64,000 nt of DNA. It comes from Brucella rhizosphaerae (GTDB taxonomy: Bacteria > Pseudomonadota > Alphaproteobacteria > Rhizobiales > Rhizobiaceae). The position numbers were made by a program, and so were the translations under genes. Every line of letters begins with the position of its first letter. Position 1 is the first letter of the stretch. Below the pieces are notes generated by a model that saw only the letters and a program-made list of their open reading frames with translations, made no database searches and was not told the origin of the DNA. Shown here one piece after another: positions 52,773 through 62,482 of the stretch. The stretch is taken from contig NZ_NNRK01000025.1 in the NCBI RefSeq assembly GCF_002252475.1, positions 124,001-188,000 of the forward strand, in the 5' to 3' direction.

Positions 52773-54161
52773 ATGACGGCACGCATTCTCGTCGTTGACG
52801 ACGTGGAATCAAACGTAAAGCTTCTGGAAGCTCTGCTCCTGCGTGAGTATTATGAGGTTGTGACAGCCTCTAATGGCGCAGAAGCCATTGAAATCTGCCT
52901 CGGAGGTCAAATCGATGTGGTCATTCTCGATGTTTTGATGCCGGGAATCGACGGCTTTGAAGTTTGCCGCCGCTTAAAAGACGATCCAAGAACAACCAAT
53001 ATTCCCGTTGTGATTCTGACAGTGCTTGATAGCGCTGAGGATAAGATCCAGGGACTTGAAGCTGGCGCAGATGATTTCATGTCAAAGCCGGTCAAGGACC
53101 TCCAGCTGCTGTCACGCGTTAAAAGCCTTGCCCGGCTCAAAATGGTTTCTGATGAACTGTTCCAGCGCACTGGTACTGTTGCCGACACGGAAGTGGAAGC
53201 GCTGCTTGTCAGCAAGCTTTCGGGCCGCTTTGGTGGTGGGGAAGAAGCTGCACGCATTCTCGTTGTCGACGAGAACGAACTGGCTGCCGCGCGGTTGCGC
53301 ATGATTCTGGGTGAGGACTATTTTGTTGATGTCGCTCATGATGCCAATGGCGCGCTGATCAAGGCGATTGAGAATGACTATGACAGTATCGTCATCTCCG
53401 CAGATTTTACCTATTACGACCCGCTGCGGCTGTGTTCGCAAATGCGTACAATTGAACGCACAAGGCTTGTGCCGATCATTCTCATCGTGAACGAGGATGA
53501 AGGTTCGCTGGTCGTCCGCGCCCTTGAGCTGGGCGTAAATGATTATGTGATGCGGCCACTGGAGAAGCTTGAGCTTTACGCGCGCCTGCGCACACAAATT
53601 AAGCGTAAGTGCTACAACGACCTTCTGCGTCAAAGCCTGCACCGTACAATCACCATGGCTGTGACAGACAGCCTCACTGGGCTGCACAACCGTCGATATC
53701 TGGATACACACATGCCGGTGCTGCTTTCGCGCGCTACGGGGCGTGAACGGCCGTTGTCAGTCGTTATGATCGACTTTGACCATTTCAAGCGAGTGAACGA
53801 CAAATATGGTCATGATGGCGGCGATGATGTGTTGCGGGAGTTTGCGGTGCGACTGCGCAAGAAGATACGTGGCATGGATGTAATGTGCCGCTATGGCGGT
53901 GAGGAATTTGCCATCGTTCTTCCGGATACGGATATAGCGGCCGCAGCAGCCGTGGCCGAACGCATTCGTGAAGCAGTCGCCGAGAAGCCTTTTCTGCTGG
54001 CAGGTGGCAAGCACAAGATCAATATGACGATCAGTATAGGTATTGCATCGCTGCGTCTTATGGGAGGGGACAGTGCTGAGGCGCTTTTCTCACGAACCGA
54101 TGCTGCACTTTATGAAGCTAAGAAAAGCGGACGCAACAGGATTGCTTTATCCGCCGCTTAG
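52773..54161 (+). CDS. pleD: Response regulator diguanylate cyclase PleD
   Basis: A 462-residue protein that makes cyclic di-GMP. Receiver 1 (1-120) has phosphoacceptor Asp53 (VVILDVLMPG). Receiver 2 (about 155-275) is an adaptor domain without the same acid at the equivalent place (VISADFTYYD). The GGDEF domain carries GGEEF, with RGMD four residues earlier as the product-inhibition I-site. It acts downstream of DivK signalling in polar development. Its TAG stop is in a TTAGAGCG sequence like the edge of the window's palindromic repeats. Confidence 0.95.
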   Translation: MTARILVVDDVESNVKLLEALLLREYYEVVTASNGAEAIEICLGGQIDVVILDVLMPGIDGFEVCRRLKDDPRTTNIPVVILTVLDSAEDKIQGLEAGADDFMSKPVKDLQLLSRVKSLARLKMVSDELFQRTGTVADTEVEALLVSKLSGRFGGGEEAARILVVDENELAAARLRMILGEDYFVDVAHDANGALIKAIENDYDSIVISADFTYYDPLRLCSQMRTIERTRLVPIILIVNEDEGSLVVRALELGVNDYVMRPLEKLELYARLRTQIKRKCYNDLLRQSLHRTITMAVTDSLTGLHNRRYLDTHMPVLLSRATGRERPLSVVMIDFDHFKRVNDKYGHDGGDDVLREFAVRLRKKIRGMDVMCRYGGEEFAIVLPDTDIAAAAAVAERIREAVAEKPFLLAGGKHKINMTISIGIASLRLMGGDSAEALFSRTDAALYEAKKSGRNRIALSAA

Positions 54162-54182
54162 AGCGCGTTGCCGCTTCAAACG

Positions 54183-54212
54183 AAAAAGCCGTCTCGTGAG
54201 AGACGGCTTTTT
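54183..54212. terminator. Bidirectional terminator between pleD and rpmG
   Basis: A perfect 13-bp stem AAAAAGCCGTCTC/GAGACGGCTTTTT around a GTGA loop. It has A and T runs on both ends, so it works for both converging genes. Confidence 0.93.
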
Positions 54213-54247
54213 GATTCCTGCCAGTGAAGCCTGGCGTCGGAAACGAA

Positions 54248-54415
54248 TTACTTGATCTTCGTTTCCTTGAAGTCGACGTGCTTGCGCGCAATCGGGTCGT
54301 ACTTAGTTTTTGTCATCTTTTCCGTCATCGTGCGGCTGTTCTTCTGCGTTACGTAGAAGAAGCCGGTGTCAGCGGTCGACAAAAGCTTGATCTTGATGGT
54401 CGTAGCCTTGGCCAT
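54248..54415 (-). CDS. rpmG: 50S ribosomal protein L33
   Basis: A 55-residue basic protein. [20 protein letters not shown] and the C-terminal [13 protein letters not shown] match L33 of alphaproteobacteria. It lacks the cysteine pairs of zinc-binding L33 forms, so it is the C-minus type. Convergent with pleD. Confidence 0.97.
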   Translation of the reverse strand: MAKATTIKIKLLSTADTGFFYVTQKNSRTMTEKMTKTKYDPIARKHVDFKETKIK

Positions 54416-54513
54416 ATCGAAATACCTGCTCTTTCATGATTAAACCGCTGCGAGTCTCGCCAATTGGCTAGAAGCGGAAATTCGGCGCGACACTACGGAT
54501 TGAGGGCGAAAAG

Positions 54514-55725
54514 TCAACCCCGCTTCTTTCTTTGAACAAGCCTTATCGCAGCAAAGAGTGCAAAAGCCGCAAAAAAGACGCCGAGAGTGAGCGGAAAGCC
54601 CTTTGGCCCCATGGCATCCATGCCTACACCGACCGCTTGAGGCCCGGCGAGCATGCCAATCGCGTAGCAGAAAACAAAGGCGGCATTGGCTGATGCCAGT
54701 TCACGGCCGGTCAATTCTGAACCAAGATGTGCGAGGCCTACCGTATAAAGTCCGGCCACAACACCACCCCATAGAAACAGGACGGCTGCCATCAAATACC
54801 AGCTTTGCATAAGATATGGCAAAGCAATCATGCCGATAAGACCTGTCACTGCACAGAATAACAACAGCTTGCGCCGGTCTGAAATGCGGTCGCTTATGAT
54901 GCCAAGCGGGATCTGCATCAGAACATTGCCAAGACCTATCATTGTCAGCAGTAGCGCCGCATCCCCTTCGCTATATCCCACTCGCGCGCCAAAAACCGGA
55001 AAGAGAGCGAAACCGCCCGTTTCAACGGCTCCGAATACAAAGACCGCCATAGTCGCTGTAGGAACGGCGAAGATGAACGGCAGGAAGGGGACGTGATCGC
55101 CTTCTTCGAAATCCGGGCTGTCGCGCCATGCTAGGAGCACAGGTATGGTAGCCACGATGATGATTGCAAAGCCGATATAGAACGGCATGCCTCCCGCGCT
55201 GCCGATTTTTGAGAATAGCCAGGGGCCGAGTGCGAAGCCCATTGAAAGAGATGTGGCATAGATACCGAGCACAAGTCCGCGTTTTTCGGGCGGGGCGGAG
55301 GCATTGATCCAATACTCCGACAAGACGAAGAGCACGGTCAATGCGAAATGCAGAACGATTCGCAGGGCAAACCATGCCCAGAGCGGCTGAAAAAAATGGA
55401 AGCCCAGAAAAGCGACACTGCCGATGACGAGCATCAGCACAATGGCGCGTGCGACACCTAGCCGGGCTGCAATTGGTGCTGCAAGTGGTGCCGCGACAAT
55501 CGACGCAAGGCCTGCAACAGCAGTATTGGCACCGATCAGGCTAGCCGAGTGACCGCGTGCTTCAAGAAGCACGCTCAGAAGGGGTATGCCCAAGCCAATT
55601 GCAGCGCCCATGGCGCTGATTGTGGCAATTGCTGCGGCAAGCGAACGCCAATGCATCTGGCCTTCTTTCGGCCCGCCATCCGGTTCCCGGGGGGCAAGAT
55701 CGGCAGGATGAATTTCTTTGTTCAT
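54514..55725 (-). CDS. MFS transporter
   Basis: A 403-residue inner-membrane protein with about 12 hydrophobic helices (residues 25-395). The family motif between helices 2 and 3 is ARLGVARAIVL. Substrate is unknown. It starts 4 bases after the NUDIX stop, so the pair is co-transcribed; the block from rnr to this gene runs as one transcription unit with small gaps. Confidence 0.9.
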   Translation of the reverse strand: MNKEIHPADLAPREPDGGPKEGQMHWRSLAAAIATISAMGAAIGLGIPLLSVLLEARGHSASLIGANTAVAGLASIVAAPLAAPIAARLGVARAIVLMLVIGSVAFLGFHFFQPLWAWFALRIVLHFALTVLFVLSEYWINASAPPEKRGLVLGIYATSLSMGFALGPWLFSKIGSAGGMPFYIGFAIIIVATIPVLLAWRDSPDFEEGDHVPFLPFIFAVPTATMAVFVFGAVETGGFALFPVFGARVGYSEGDAALLLTMIGLGNVLMQIPLGIISDRISDRRKLLLFCAVTGLIGMIALPYLMQSWYLMAAVLFLWGGVVAGLYTVGLAHLGSELTGRELASANAAFVFCYAIGMLAGPQAVGVGMDAMGPKGFPLTLGVFFAAFALFAAIRLVQRKKRG

Positions 55726-55729
55726 AAGG

Positions 55730-56527
55730 TCAGATCACTTCACGGACAAAGCGGCCATGCCGCTTGCTGTATTGCGCCACAGGCAAGGTGGCAGGCAGGT
55801 CGAGCCTAGTTTCTGTGAGCAGCATTCGCGCTTCCTTTAGAATGGCCTGAGTAATGCGGGCAACGTCGAGTTTATCAACTTCATCAATGGCTACCCAGTC
55901 CAAATCTTCCAGTTCTCCACTTGGAACAAGTGTTGCACTTTCAAGTTCCGGCAGGCTGTCGCGAAATGCGATAAAAAAACGTGCGTCAAATCGGCGGACA
56001 TTGCCGGGCGGCGTTACCGCGCGAGCGAAATAGCGCAGATCACCAAGTGCTGGCAACGCACCACGTTCAAGGAATGCACACCAATCCTTGTTATCAGGCA
56101 TTATTATGTCTGCAGATGACAATGCTTTGGCAGAATGTGGCTGCTCGGAAGAGCGTTTGCCTGACGAATGCTTGTCCGAGGAAGCTCGTGCGATCCGCAA
56201 CCCGGTTTCCTCAAATGTTTCGCGGATGGCACACAGTCCAAGAGCCCGGGCGCGGCGCTGTGAGGCGCGCGTTCCCATGCCAGTCATCAGTTTTTGTGTA
56301 TCGTTTTGACTGAGTTCTGTTGCAGCCGCTATCGCGCCGTCGACTGCGTCTGCACGTCCGCCGGGGAAGACAAACTTGCCCGGCATGAAAGCCAGGCTTG
56401 GATGACGTTTACCCATCAGAATGCGGGGCGTGCGACCTGTCCGGTCAACCAACAACAACGACGCTGCATCGCGTGGACGCAGCGCCGATTTAGATGATGT
56501 CTGATTGGAAGGCGCGGGGGAGGTCAC
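55730..56527 (-). CDS. NUDIX hydrolase
   Basis: A 265-residue protein with a GTG start. The NUDIX box is FVFPGGRAD...RETFEETGL, with an insertion of about 35 residues between the Gly and the REtxEE part, as in the NUDT7/19-like (coenzyme A or nucleoside diphosphate) group. Substrate cannot be told. It follows DUF983 by 15 bases and precedes the MFS gene by 4. Confidence 0.87.
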   Translation of the reverse strand: MTSPAPSNQTSSKSALRPRDAASLLLVDRTGRTPRILMGKRHPSLAFMPGKFVFPGGRADAVDGAIAAATELSQNDTQKLMTGMGTRASQRRARALGLCAIRETFEETGLRIARASSDKHSSGKRSSEQPHSAKALSSADIIMPDNKDWCAFLERGALPALGDLRYFARAVTPPGNVRRFDARFFIAFRDSLPELESATLVPSGELEDLDWVAIDEVDKLDVARITQAILKEARMLLTETRLDLPATLPVAQYSKRHGRFVREVI

Positions 56528-56542
56528 GGCAGAAACCGCTTG

Positions 56543-57007
56543 TTATGTGACGTCGCCGTAATCGCCTTCGCCCTGTCCACCGAAACCGTGCATGAACAAT
56601 GCCCATTGCAGGCCGATGGTTGCACCCTTGATCGGCTGCAGCAGGAGCAGGGACATGATCACGATCATTGGACCCCAGATCGCCATATGAGCCCATAATG
56701 ACAGGTTGGTCGTGGCTTCCACGCCCATGAAGGCGCCGACCACGATATGGCCGACAACCAGAATTGTCAGATAGGCGGGAAGATCGTCAGCGCGTTGTTC
56801 CGTATAATCTTCACCACAAACTGAACACTGATCGACCGGCTTCACGAAGGCGCGAAACAGCTTTCCCTCGCCACAATGCGGGCAACGGCATTTGAAACCG
56901 CGCCATAGAGCCTGACCGAGAGGACGGCTTGGGCGTGCCGTTGTCTGGCTTTCACCACCGAAAACCTGAACGTGACTATTTGTGGAATTGGCCTCTAACG
57001 TGCTCAT
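56543..57007 (-). CDS. DUF983 family membrane protein
   Basis: A 154-residue protein. Two CxxC pairs (CRCPHCGEG and CSVCGEDY, about residues 40-75) form a likely zinc ribbon. Two membrane segments follow (about 85-105 and 110-130). Function is unknown. Its start overlaps the rnr stop (ATGA), the typical arrangement in this group. Confidence 0.9.
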   Translation of the reverse strand: MSTLEANSTNSHVQVFGGESQTTARPSRPLGQALWRGFKCRCPHCGEGKLFRAFVKPVDQCSVCGEDYTEQRADDLPAYLTILVVGHIVVGAFMGVEATTNLSLWAHMAIWGPMIVIMSLLLLQPIKGATIGLQWALFMHGFGGQGEGDYGDVT

Positions 57008-59418
57008 CTGCGACCTTTTCTCTTAGGACCCGTTTTATTGGGCCCTGTTTTGGGGGAGCCGGAAAAGCCTGCTGGCTTTCCTTTGCGCCCGCGCATCCCT
57101 CGACTTGCCTTATGATGTGAACGTGTCGACATCGGCAAAGAATGCGGTTCAGAAACCATCTCAAAACGAAGCGCGCCCGCAATGGGGAGCGCTTCCACAA
57201 GCCTTACCGTGACGGTGTCGCCCAGGCGGAAGCCTTTTCCGCTTCTTTCTCCGGCGATCGCATGGTTCGCTTCGTCATATAGATAGTATTCATCACCCAA
57301 AGTTGAAATGGGCACAAGTCCGTCTGCGCCATATGTCGCAAGAGATACGAAAAGACCAGCTCTGGTGACACCTGTAACGCGGGCTTCATAATCGTCACCA
57401 AGATGAGAGGCGAGGAAGTGTGCGATCAGACGATCAACTGTTTCACGTTCGGCGAGCATTGCGCGTCGCTCAGTCGTTGAAATCAGCGCCGCTGTTTCTT
57501 CGAGCTGCGTTTCCTCAAAAGTGGTCAGACCATCATTACCCAAGCCAAGAGCTTTGATCAGGGCACGATGAACGATCAGATCGGCGTAACGGCGAATTGG
57601 CGATGTGAAATGCGCATATTTGTGCAAGTTCAGACCGAAATGGCCGATATTGTCAGGGCTGTAAATCGCCTGACTTTGTGTGCGCAGCACGACCTGATTG
57701 ACCAGATCCTGATGGTCTGTGCCATCAACGGCTTCCAGAATGCGATTGAACTGGCCAGGCCTGAGTTCGGCACCCTTTGCGAGGCTCATATCAAGCGTGC
57801 GCAGGAACTCGCGCAGGCTTTCCTGTTTTGCAAGGGCTGGTGCATCGTGAATACGGAAAATCAGTGGCTGGCGACGTGCTTCAAGCACTTCAGCGGCAGC
57901 CACATTGGCCTGAATCATGAACTCTTCAATGAGCTTATGCGCATCAAGCCGTTCCGGCACGATGACCTTGTCGACCTTGCCATCAGGTGCCAGCAGAATT
58001 TTCTTTTCTGGCAGGTCCAGCTCAAGCGGTTCACGTGCATCGCGACCCCGCTTCAAGGCTGCATAAGCGTTCCACAGCGGCTTGAGAATGGTATCAAGTA
58101 TCGGCGCGGTCTTATCGTCCGTTGCACCATCAATCGCTGCCTGTGCCTGCGGATAGGCCAGTTTCGCAGCTGAGCGCATCAGAATGCGGTGGAACTTGTG
58201 CGACTTCTTGTGACCGTTGGCGTCGAACACCATACGCACTGCAAGCGCTGGACGATCTTCCAGTTCACGCAATGAGCAGAGATCGTTGGAAATGCGCTCT
58301 GGCAGCATCGGTACAACCCGGTCGGGGAAGTAGACCGAATTACCACGTTTCAGCGCTTCGCGATCGAGTGCGGAATTCGGGCGAATATAAGCAGCGACAT
58401 CGGCAATCGCGACGATAACAATATGTCCGCCAGCATTGTCCGGGTCCGTATCGGGTTCCGCATAAACCGCGTCGTCATGATCCTTGGCATCTGCCGGATC
58501 GATGGTGACGAGTGGAACTTTACGCCAGTCTTCCCGATTGCCATCAAGCGTCGCAGGTTTAGCGCTTTCAGCTTCGCGAATGACATCATCCGGGAAAATA
58601 TGCGGAATTTCATGTTCATGGATCGCAATCATCGACAGCGCTTTTTCGCTATCGATGGAACCGACTACCTGACGCACCTTGCCAGCTGGGAGACCATAGC
58701 GACGCGACGATGTAAGCTCGACTTCAACCAGATCGCCGCTTTGAGCATCCAGCAGCGATTGTGGGTCAAGCTGCACTTCCGGTTGCTTGCGGTTAACCGG
58801 TTCCAACCGCCATTCGCCGTTGCTGAGCTTGCGCAACACGCCGAGCACTGCATTGCTGCTGTGGTCGATTACCTTGATCACGCGAGCCGAATATTCCGGG
58901 CCGTCATTTTCCTTGCTGCGGAAAATCTTGGCCAATACGCGGTCGCCAACACCCACGGTCGGACCGTCGGAGGCTTTATTGAGACGCGTACGGCGGATAA
59001 GTACTACTGGCGCTGTACCATGTTCGACTTCGTCCCAATCCGTTGGGCGCGCAACAAGACCACCGTCATTGTCACGTCCGGTGACGTTCAAAGTGGCAAT
59101 CGGCGGCAGGGAACCAGGACGCGACAATTTGCGATCGCGCTTTTGAACGAGCCCTTCATCGGCAAGTTCACGCAACAGGTCTTTCAGATAGACGCGTGCG
59201 TCGCCCTTGATGTTGAATGCTTTGGCAAGTTCACGCTTGCCAGCACGATCAGGGTTTTCCTCAATGAATTTGAGGACTTCATCGCGCGTCGGCAAAAAGG
59301 CTATCGGATCGCCCGATTTCGCTGCATCTGCCATCGCTGCGTTTGATTTTGCTGTTGTTGCACGCCGTTCGGTCCGCGCGGATCGTCCGGTATCTGGTTT
59401 GGGGAAACGGCGCGCCAA
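57004..59418 (-). CDS. rnr: Ribonuclease R
   Basis: An 804-residue 3'-5' exoribonuclease. The N-terminal helix-turn-helix and cold-shock domains (about 50-230) lead into the RNB domain with the metal ligands in TIDPADAKDHDDAVYAE (about 310). The C-terminal S1 domain (about 640-730) and a basic tail rich in Lys, Arg and Gly follow. It starts at TTG with GAGGAG 6 bases upstream, inside the end of topA, so it is coupled to topA. It degrades structured RNA, including rRNA fragments. Confidence 0.95.
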   Translation of the reverse strand: MARRFPKPDTGRSARTERRATTAKSNAAMADAAKSGDPIAFLPTRDEVLKFIEENPDRAGKRELAKAFNIKGDARVYLKDLLRELADEGLVQKRDRKLSRPGSLPPIATLNVTGRDNDGGLVARPTDWDEVEHGTAPVVLIRRTRLNKASDGPTVGVGDRVLAKIFRSKENDGPEYSARVIKVIDHSSNAVLGVLRKLSNGEWRLEPVNRKQPEVQLDPQSLLDAQSGDLVEVELTSSRRYGLPAGKVRQVVGSIDSEKALSMIAIHEHEIPHIFPDDVIREAESAKPATLDGNREDWRKVPLVTIDPADAKDHDDAVYAEPDTDPDNAGGHIVIVAIADVAAYIRPNSALDREALKRGNSVYFPDRVVPMLPERISNDLCSLRELEDRPALAVRMVFDANGHKKSHKFHRILMRSAAKLAYPQAQAAIDGATDDKTAPILDTILKPLWNAYAALKRGRDAREPLELDLPEKKILLAPDGKVDKVIVPERLDAHKLIEEFMIQANVAAAEVLEARRQPLIFRIHDAPALAKQESLREFLRTLDMSLAKGAELRPGQFNRILEAVDGTDHQDLVNQVVLRTQSQAIYSPDNIGHFGLNLHKYAHFTSPIRRYADLIVHRALIKALGLGNDGLTTFEETQLEETAALISTTERRAMLAERETVDRLIAHFLASHLGDDYEARVTGVTRAGLFVSLATYGADGLVPISTLGDEYYLYDEANHAIAGERSGKGFRLGDTVTVRLVEALPIAGALRFEMVSEPHSLPMSTRSHHKASRGMRGRKGKPAGFSGSPKTGPNKTGPKRKGRR

Positions 59419-59421
59419 GTC

Positions 59422-62064
59422 TTACTCCTCTGCCGCTTTCGCCTTGCTTTTCGATTTAGCAGCAGGCTTCTTTGCGGCGGTCTTTTTCGTTGTTGTCTTC
59501 TTTTCAGCACTGGCCGGTTTGCTCGCAGCTTTACGCGCTGGAGCCTTTTTGGTCTTCGTGCTGCCAGCTTTTTCCGTAATCAATGCGAGCGCTTCTTCAA
59601 GCGTAACACTTGCCGGTTCTTTGCCCTTTGGCAGTGTCGCGTTGACCTTACCCCAGTTGACGTAAGGACCATAGCGACCATCGCGGACGGTAATTGAACC
59701 ACCATCGGGGTGATCGCCTAGCGTTGCAAGTGCCGCGGGTGTGGATCGTCCACGACCGGGACCTTTGGACTGTTTGTCGGCCAGCACGGCAACCGCACGG
59801 TTGAGGCCGACCGAGAAAACTTCATCCGCGTTTTCGAGGTTGGCGAAAGTGCCATCATGGCTGACATAAGGACCATAGCGTCCAATGCCTGCCGAAATCA
59901 TCTTGCCGGTTTCAGGATGCTGTCCAACATCACGTGGCAGCGACAGAAGGGCAAGCGCTTTTTCATGATCAAGCGTATCGACTGTCCAACCCTTTGGCAG
60001 GCTGGCGCGCTTGGCTTCTTTGCCTTCGCCGCGCTGGATATAAGGTCCAAAGCGTCCGGTCCGTGCGGTGATTTCTTCGCCGGTGAAAGGGTCCTTACCC
60101 AGAGACTTCGGTTCATCAGCAGCTGCCGCATCGCCATTGCCTTCACCGCCGAGCTGACGGGTGAATTTGCATTCGGGATAATTGGAGCAGCCGACAAATG
60201 CGCCATACTTACCGAGCTTCAGCGAGAGCTGACCTGTTCCGCAAGTCGGGCAGGTGCGTGGATCGCTGCCATCACCGCGATCCGGGAAGGCAAGCGGAGC
60301 CAGTTCTTCGTTGAGCGCGTCAAGAACATTGGTAACACGAAGTTCCTTGATGTCGTCGACTGAGCCGGAGAAATCGCGCCAGAAATCACGCAGCACGTCT
60401 TTCCATGACAGTTTGCCATCGGAAATCAGATCGAGCTTTTCTTCGAGGTCAGCCGTGAAATCATATTCCACATAGCGCTTGAAGAAGCTTTCAAGGAATG
60501 ACGTTACCAGACGGCCTTTCGGGTCCGGTGTGAGCTTGCGCTTGTCGATGGTAATGTATTCACGATCCCGCAGAGTTGCGAGCGTCGCGGCATAGGTTGA
60601 AGGACGGCCAATGCCAAGTTCTTCCATCTTTTTGATGAGAGAAGCTTCCGAATAGCGCGGTGGCGGCTCAGTCGAATGCTGTGTAGCATCGATTTTCTCG
60701 CGCGCAATTGCTTCGCCAGAACGGATTTCCGGCAGCTTTGCGCTGTCTTCGTCTTCGTCTTCTTCCTCACGATGATCCATATAGGCGGCAAGGAAGCCAT
60801 CGAACTTCGTGACCGAGCCATTGGCACGCAACATTGCAGACTTCGAGCCATTCAGGGCTTCGATGTCTGCGGTCGTGCGTTCAATGTCGGCAGCCTGCAT
60901 CTGGCTCGCGATAGCGCGCTTCCAGATCAGTTCATAGAGGCGTGCCTGATCTTCATCGAGATAACGGCGCACTTCTTTTGGATGGCGCATGAAGTCAGTC
61001 GGCCGAATTGCTTCGTGCGCTTCCTGAGCATTCTTGGCCTTGCTGGCATAGTAACGAGGCTTTTCTGGCACGTAGTTCGGGCCAAAGCTTTTGCCAATGG
61101 CGTCACGCGCAGCAGTGATCGCTTCGGGTGCTATTTGCACACCGTCGGTACGCATATAGGTGATGAGACCAGTGGTCTCGCCGCCGATGTCTACGCCTTC
61201 ATAAAGGCGCTGCGCCACCTGCATGGTGCGTGAAGCGGAGAAACCAAGCTGACCGGATGCCGCCTGCTGCAAAGTCGAGGTGGTGAATGGAGGGCCAGGA
61301 TTGCGCTTGGTTGGCTTTGCCTCAACCGAGACAGCTTTGAAGCTCGCGCCTTCGAGCATGGTGCGGATCGCACTTGCCTGCTCTTCATTCTTGATGTCGA
61401 GTTTGCCGAGCTTCTTACCGTCAACAACCGTCAGACGCGCAGTGAAGTTGTCATTGCGTGGCGTTTTCAAAAGTGCCGCAACGTTCCAGTATTCTTCACG
61501 GATAAAGCGTTCGATCTCGGATTCGCGATCGCAGACCAGACGAAGTGCTACCGACTGCACACGGCCAGCGGAACGGGCACCTGGCAACTTACGCCACAGA
61601 ACCGGCGACAAGGTGAAGCCGACCAGATAATCGAGCGCACGGCGAGCCAGATAGGCGTCAACCAGAGGCTCGTCAATGTCACGAGGATTGGCGATGGCAT
61701 CCAGAACGGCTTTTTTGGTAATTGCGTTGAACGCAACGCGCTTTACCGTTTTGCCCTTGAGAGCCTTCTTCTGATTGAGAACTTCCAGCACGTGCCACGA
61801 AATGGCTTCCCCTTCGCGATCAGGGTCAGTTGCGAGAAACAGTGCGTCGCTGTCCTTCAGCGCTTTGACAATATCCGCCAGTCGCTTGGCAGAATTGCTA
61901 TCCACTTCCCAGGACATAGCAAAATCTTCGTCCGGCCGGACGGAGCCGTCCTTAGCTGGCAGATCTCGCACATGGCCAAACGAGGCCAGAACCTTATAGT
62001 TCGAGCCAAGATATTTGTTGATAGTTTTTGCCTTTGCAGGCGATTCGACAACGACAACGTTCAT
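59422..62064 (-). CDS. topA: DNA topoisomerase I
   Basis: An 880-residue type IA topoisomerase. The TOPRIM domain is VVVESPAKAKTINKYLG with DPDREGEAISWH. The catalytic Tyr is in GLITYMRTDGV. A four-cysteine zinc motif (CPTCGTG and CSNYPEC) lies near residue 600, followed by degenerate topo C-terminal repeats. The tail (about 830-880) is very rich in Lys and Ala, as in many alphaproteobacterial TopA. It relaxes negative supercoils. rnr follows 3 bases downstream. Confidence 0.96.
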   Translation of the reverse strand: MNVVVVESPAKAKTINKYLGSNYKVLASFGHVRDLPAKDGSVRPDEDFAMSWEVDSNSAKRLADIVKALKDSDALFLATDPDREGEAISWHVLEVLNQKKALKGKTVKRVAFNAITKKAVLDAIANPRDIDEPLVDAYLARRALDYLVGFTLSPVLWRKLPGARSAGRVQSVALRLVCDRESEIERFIREEYWNVAALLKTPRNDNFTARLTVVDGKKLGKLDIKNEEQASAIRTMLEGASFKAVSVEAKPTKRNPGPPFTTSTLQQAASGQLGFSASRTMQVAQRLYEGVDIGGETTGLITYMRTDGVQIAPEAITAARDAIGKSFGPNYVPEKPRYYASKAKNAQEAHEAIRPTDFMRHPKEVRRYLDEDQARLYELIWKRAIASQMQAADIERTTADIEALNGSKSAMLRANGSVTKFDGFLAAYMDHREEEDEDEDSAKLPEIRSGEAIAREKIDATQHSTEPPPRYSEASLIKKMEELGIGRPSTYAATLATLRDREYITIDKRKLTPDPKGRLVTSFLESFFKRYVEYDFTADLEEKLDLISDGKLSWKDVLRDFWRDFSGSVDDIKELRVTNVLDALNEELAPLAFPDRGDGSDPRTCPTCGTGQLSLKLGKYGAFVGCSNYPECKFTRQLGGEGNGDAAAADEPKSLGKDPFTGEEITARTGRFGPYIQRGEGKEAKRASLPKGWTVDTLDHEKALALLSLPRDVGQHPETGKMISAGIGRYGPYVSHDGTFANLENADEVFSVGLNRAVAVLADKQSKGPGRGRSTPAALATLGDHPDGGSITVRDGRYGPYVNWGKVNATLPKGKEPASVTLEEALALITEKAGSTKTKKAPARKAASKPASAEKKTTTKKTAAKKPAAKSKSKAKAAEE

Positions 62065-62312
62065 TAAAGCAGCCTAGATTCGCGAGCTTCCCGGGCAAAA
62101 TGCCCATTCATCGCGTTCAAATTGTTGCCTTTCACATGAACAGCGGTTTGCGTTTGGTCAAGAGCATGATGTCAAAATTCGTCAAATACAACCTTAGATT
62201 TCTATTATTAATGGTGAAACCAATGGTAGTACTTGGTTGGGGTATATCCGAAGGCTTTGGACCAGAAGGGTGATTTTCGCTTGAAGGAAACTGAAACGTC
62301 GAGGGGGCATAT
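62065..62312. promoter_or_regulatory. Intergenic region between topA and a small gene
   Basis: A 248-base divergent gap carrying the promoters of topA (minus) and the 55-residue gene (plus). No repeat or RNA was recognised. Confidence 0.35.
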
Positions 62313-62480
62313 ATGGTTCAACGGGAGACAGCTCACCGTAAGACATTGGCTTATATTGAAGATATGCTGCAAGAACTCGTCAAGATGGCAAGGGCAACCG
62401 ATAGTCATCTCCTAGCCTATCTGATGGATATGGCATTGCAGGAAGTGCGCGACAATCAACATAACTATACATATGACTGA
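62313..62480 (+). CDS. 55-residue helical small protein
   Basis: A 55-residue frame with KTLAYIEDMLQELVKMA and SHLLAYLMDMALQEVRD, an amphipathic helical pattern. GAGGGGG lies 6 bases before the ATG, a strong ribosome site. Similar short proteins recur in rhizobial genomes; function is unknown. It ends 2 bases before the dprA stop on the other strand. Confidence 0.75.
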   Translation: MVQRETAHRKTLAYIEDMLQELVKMARATDSHLLAYLMDMALQEVRDNQHNYTYD

Positions 62481-62482
62481 TT

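Noticed and set aside
58423..59346. 307-codon plus-strand frame inside rnr
   Set aside because: Antisense to the intact rnr reading frame, with no ribosome site or domain; a compositional shadow.
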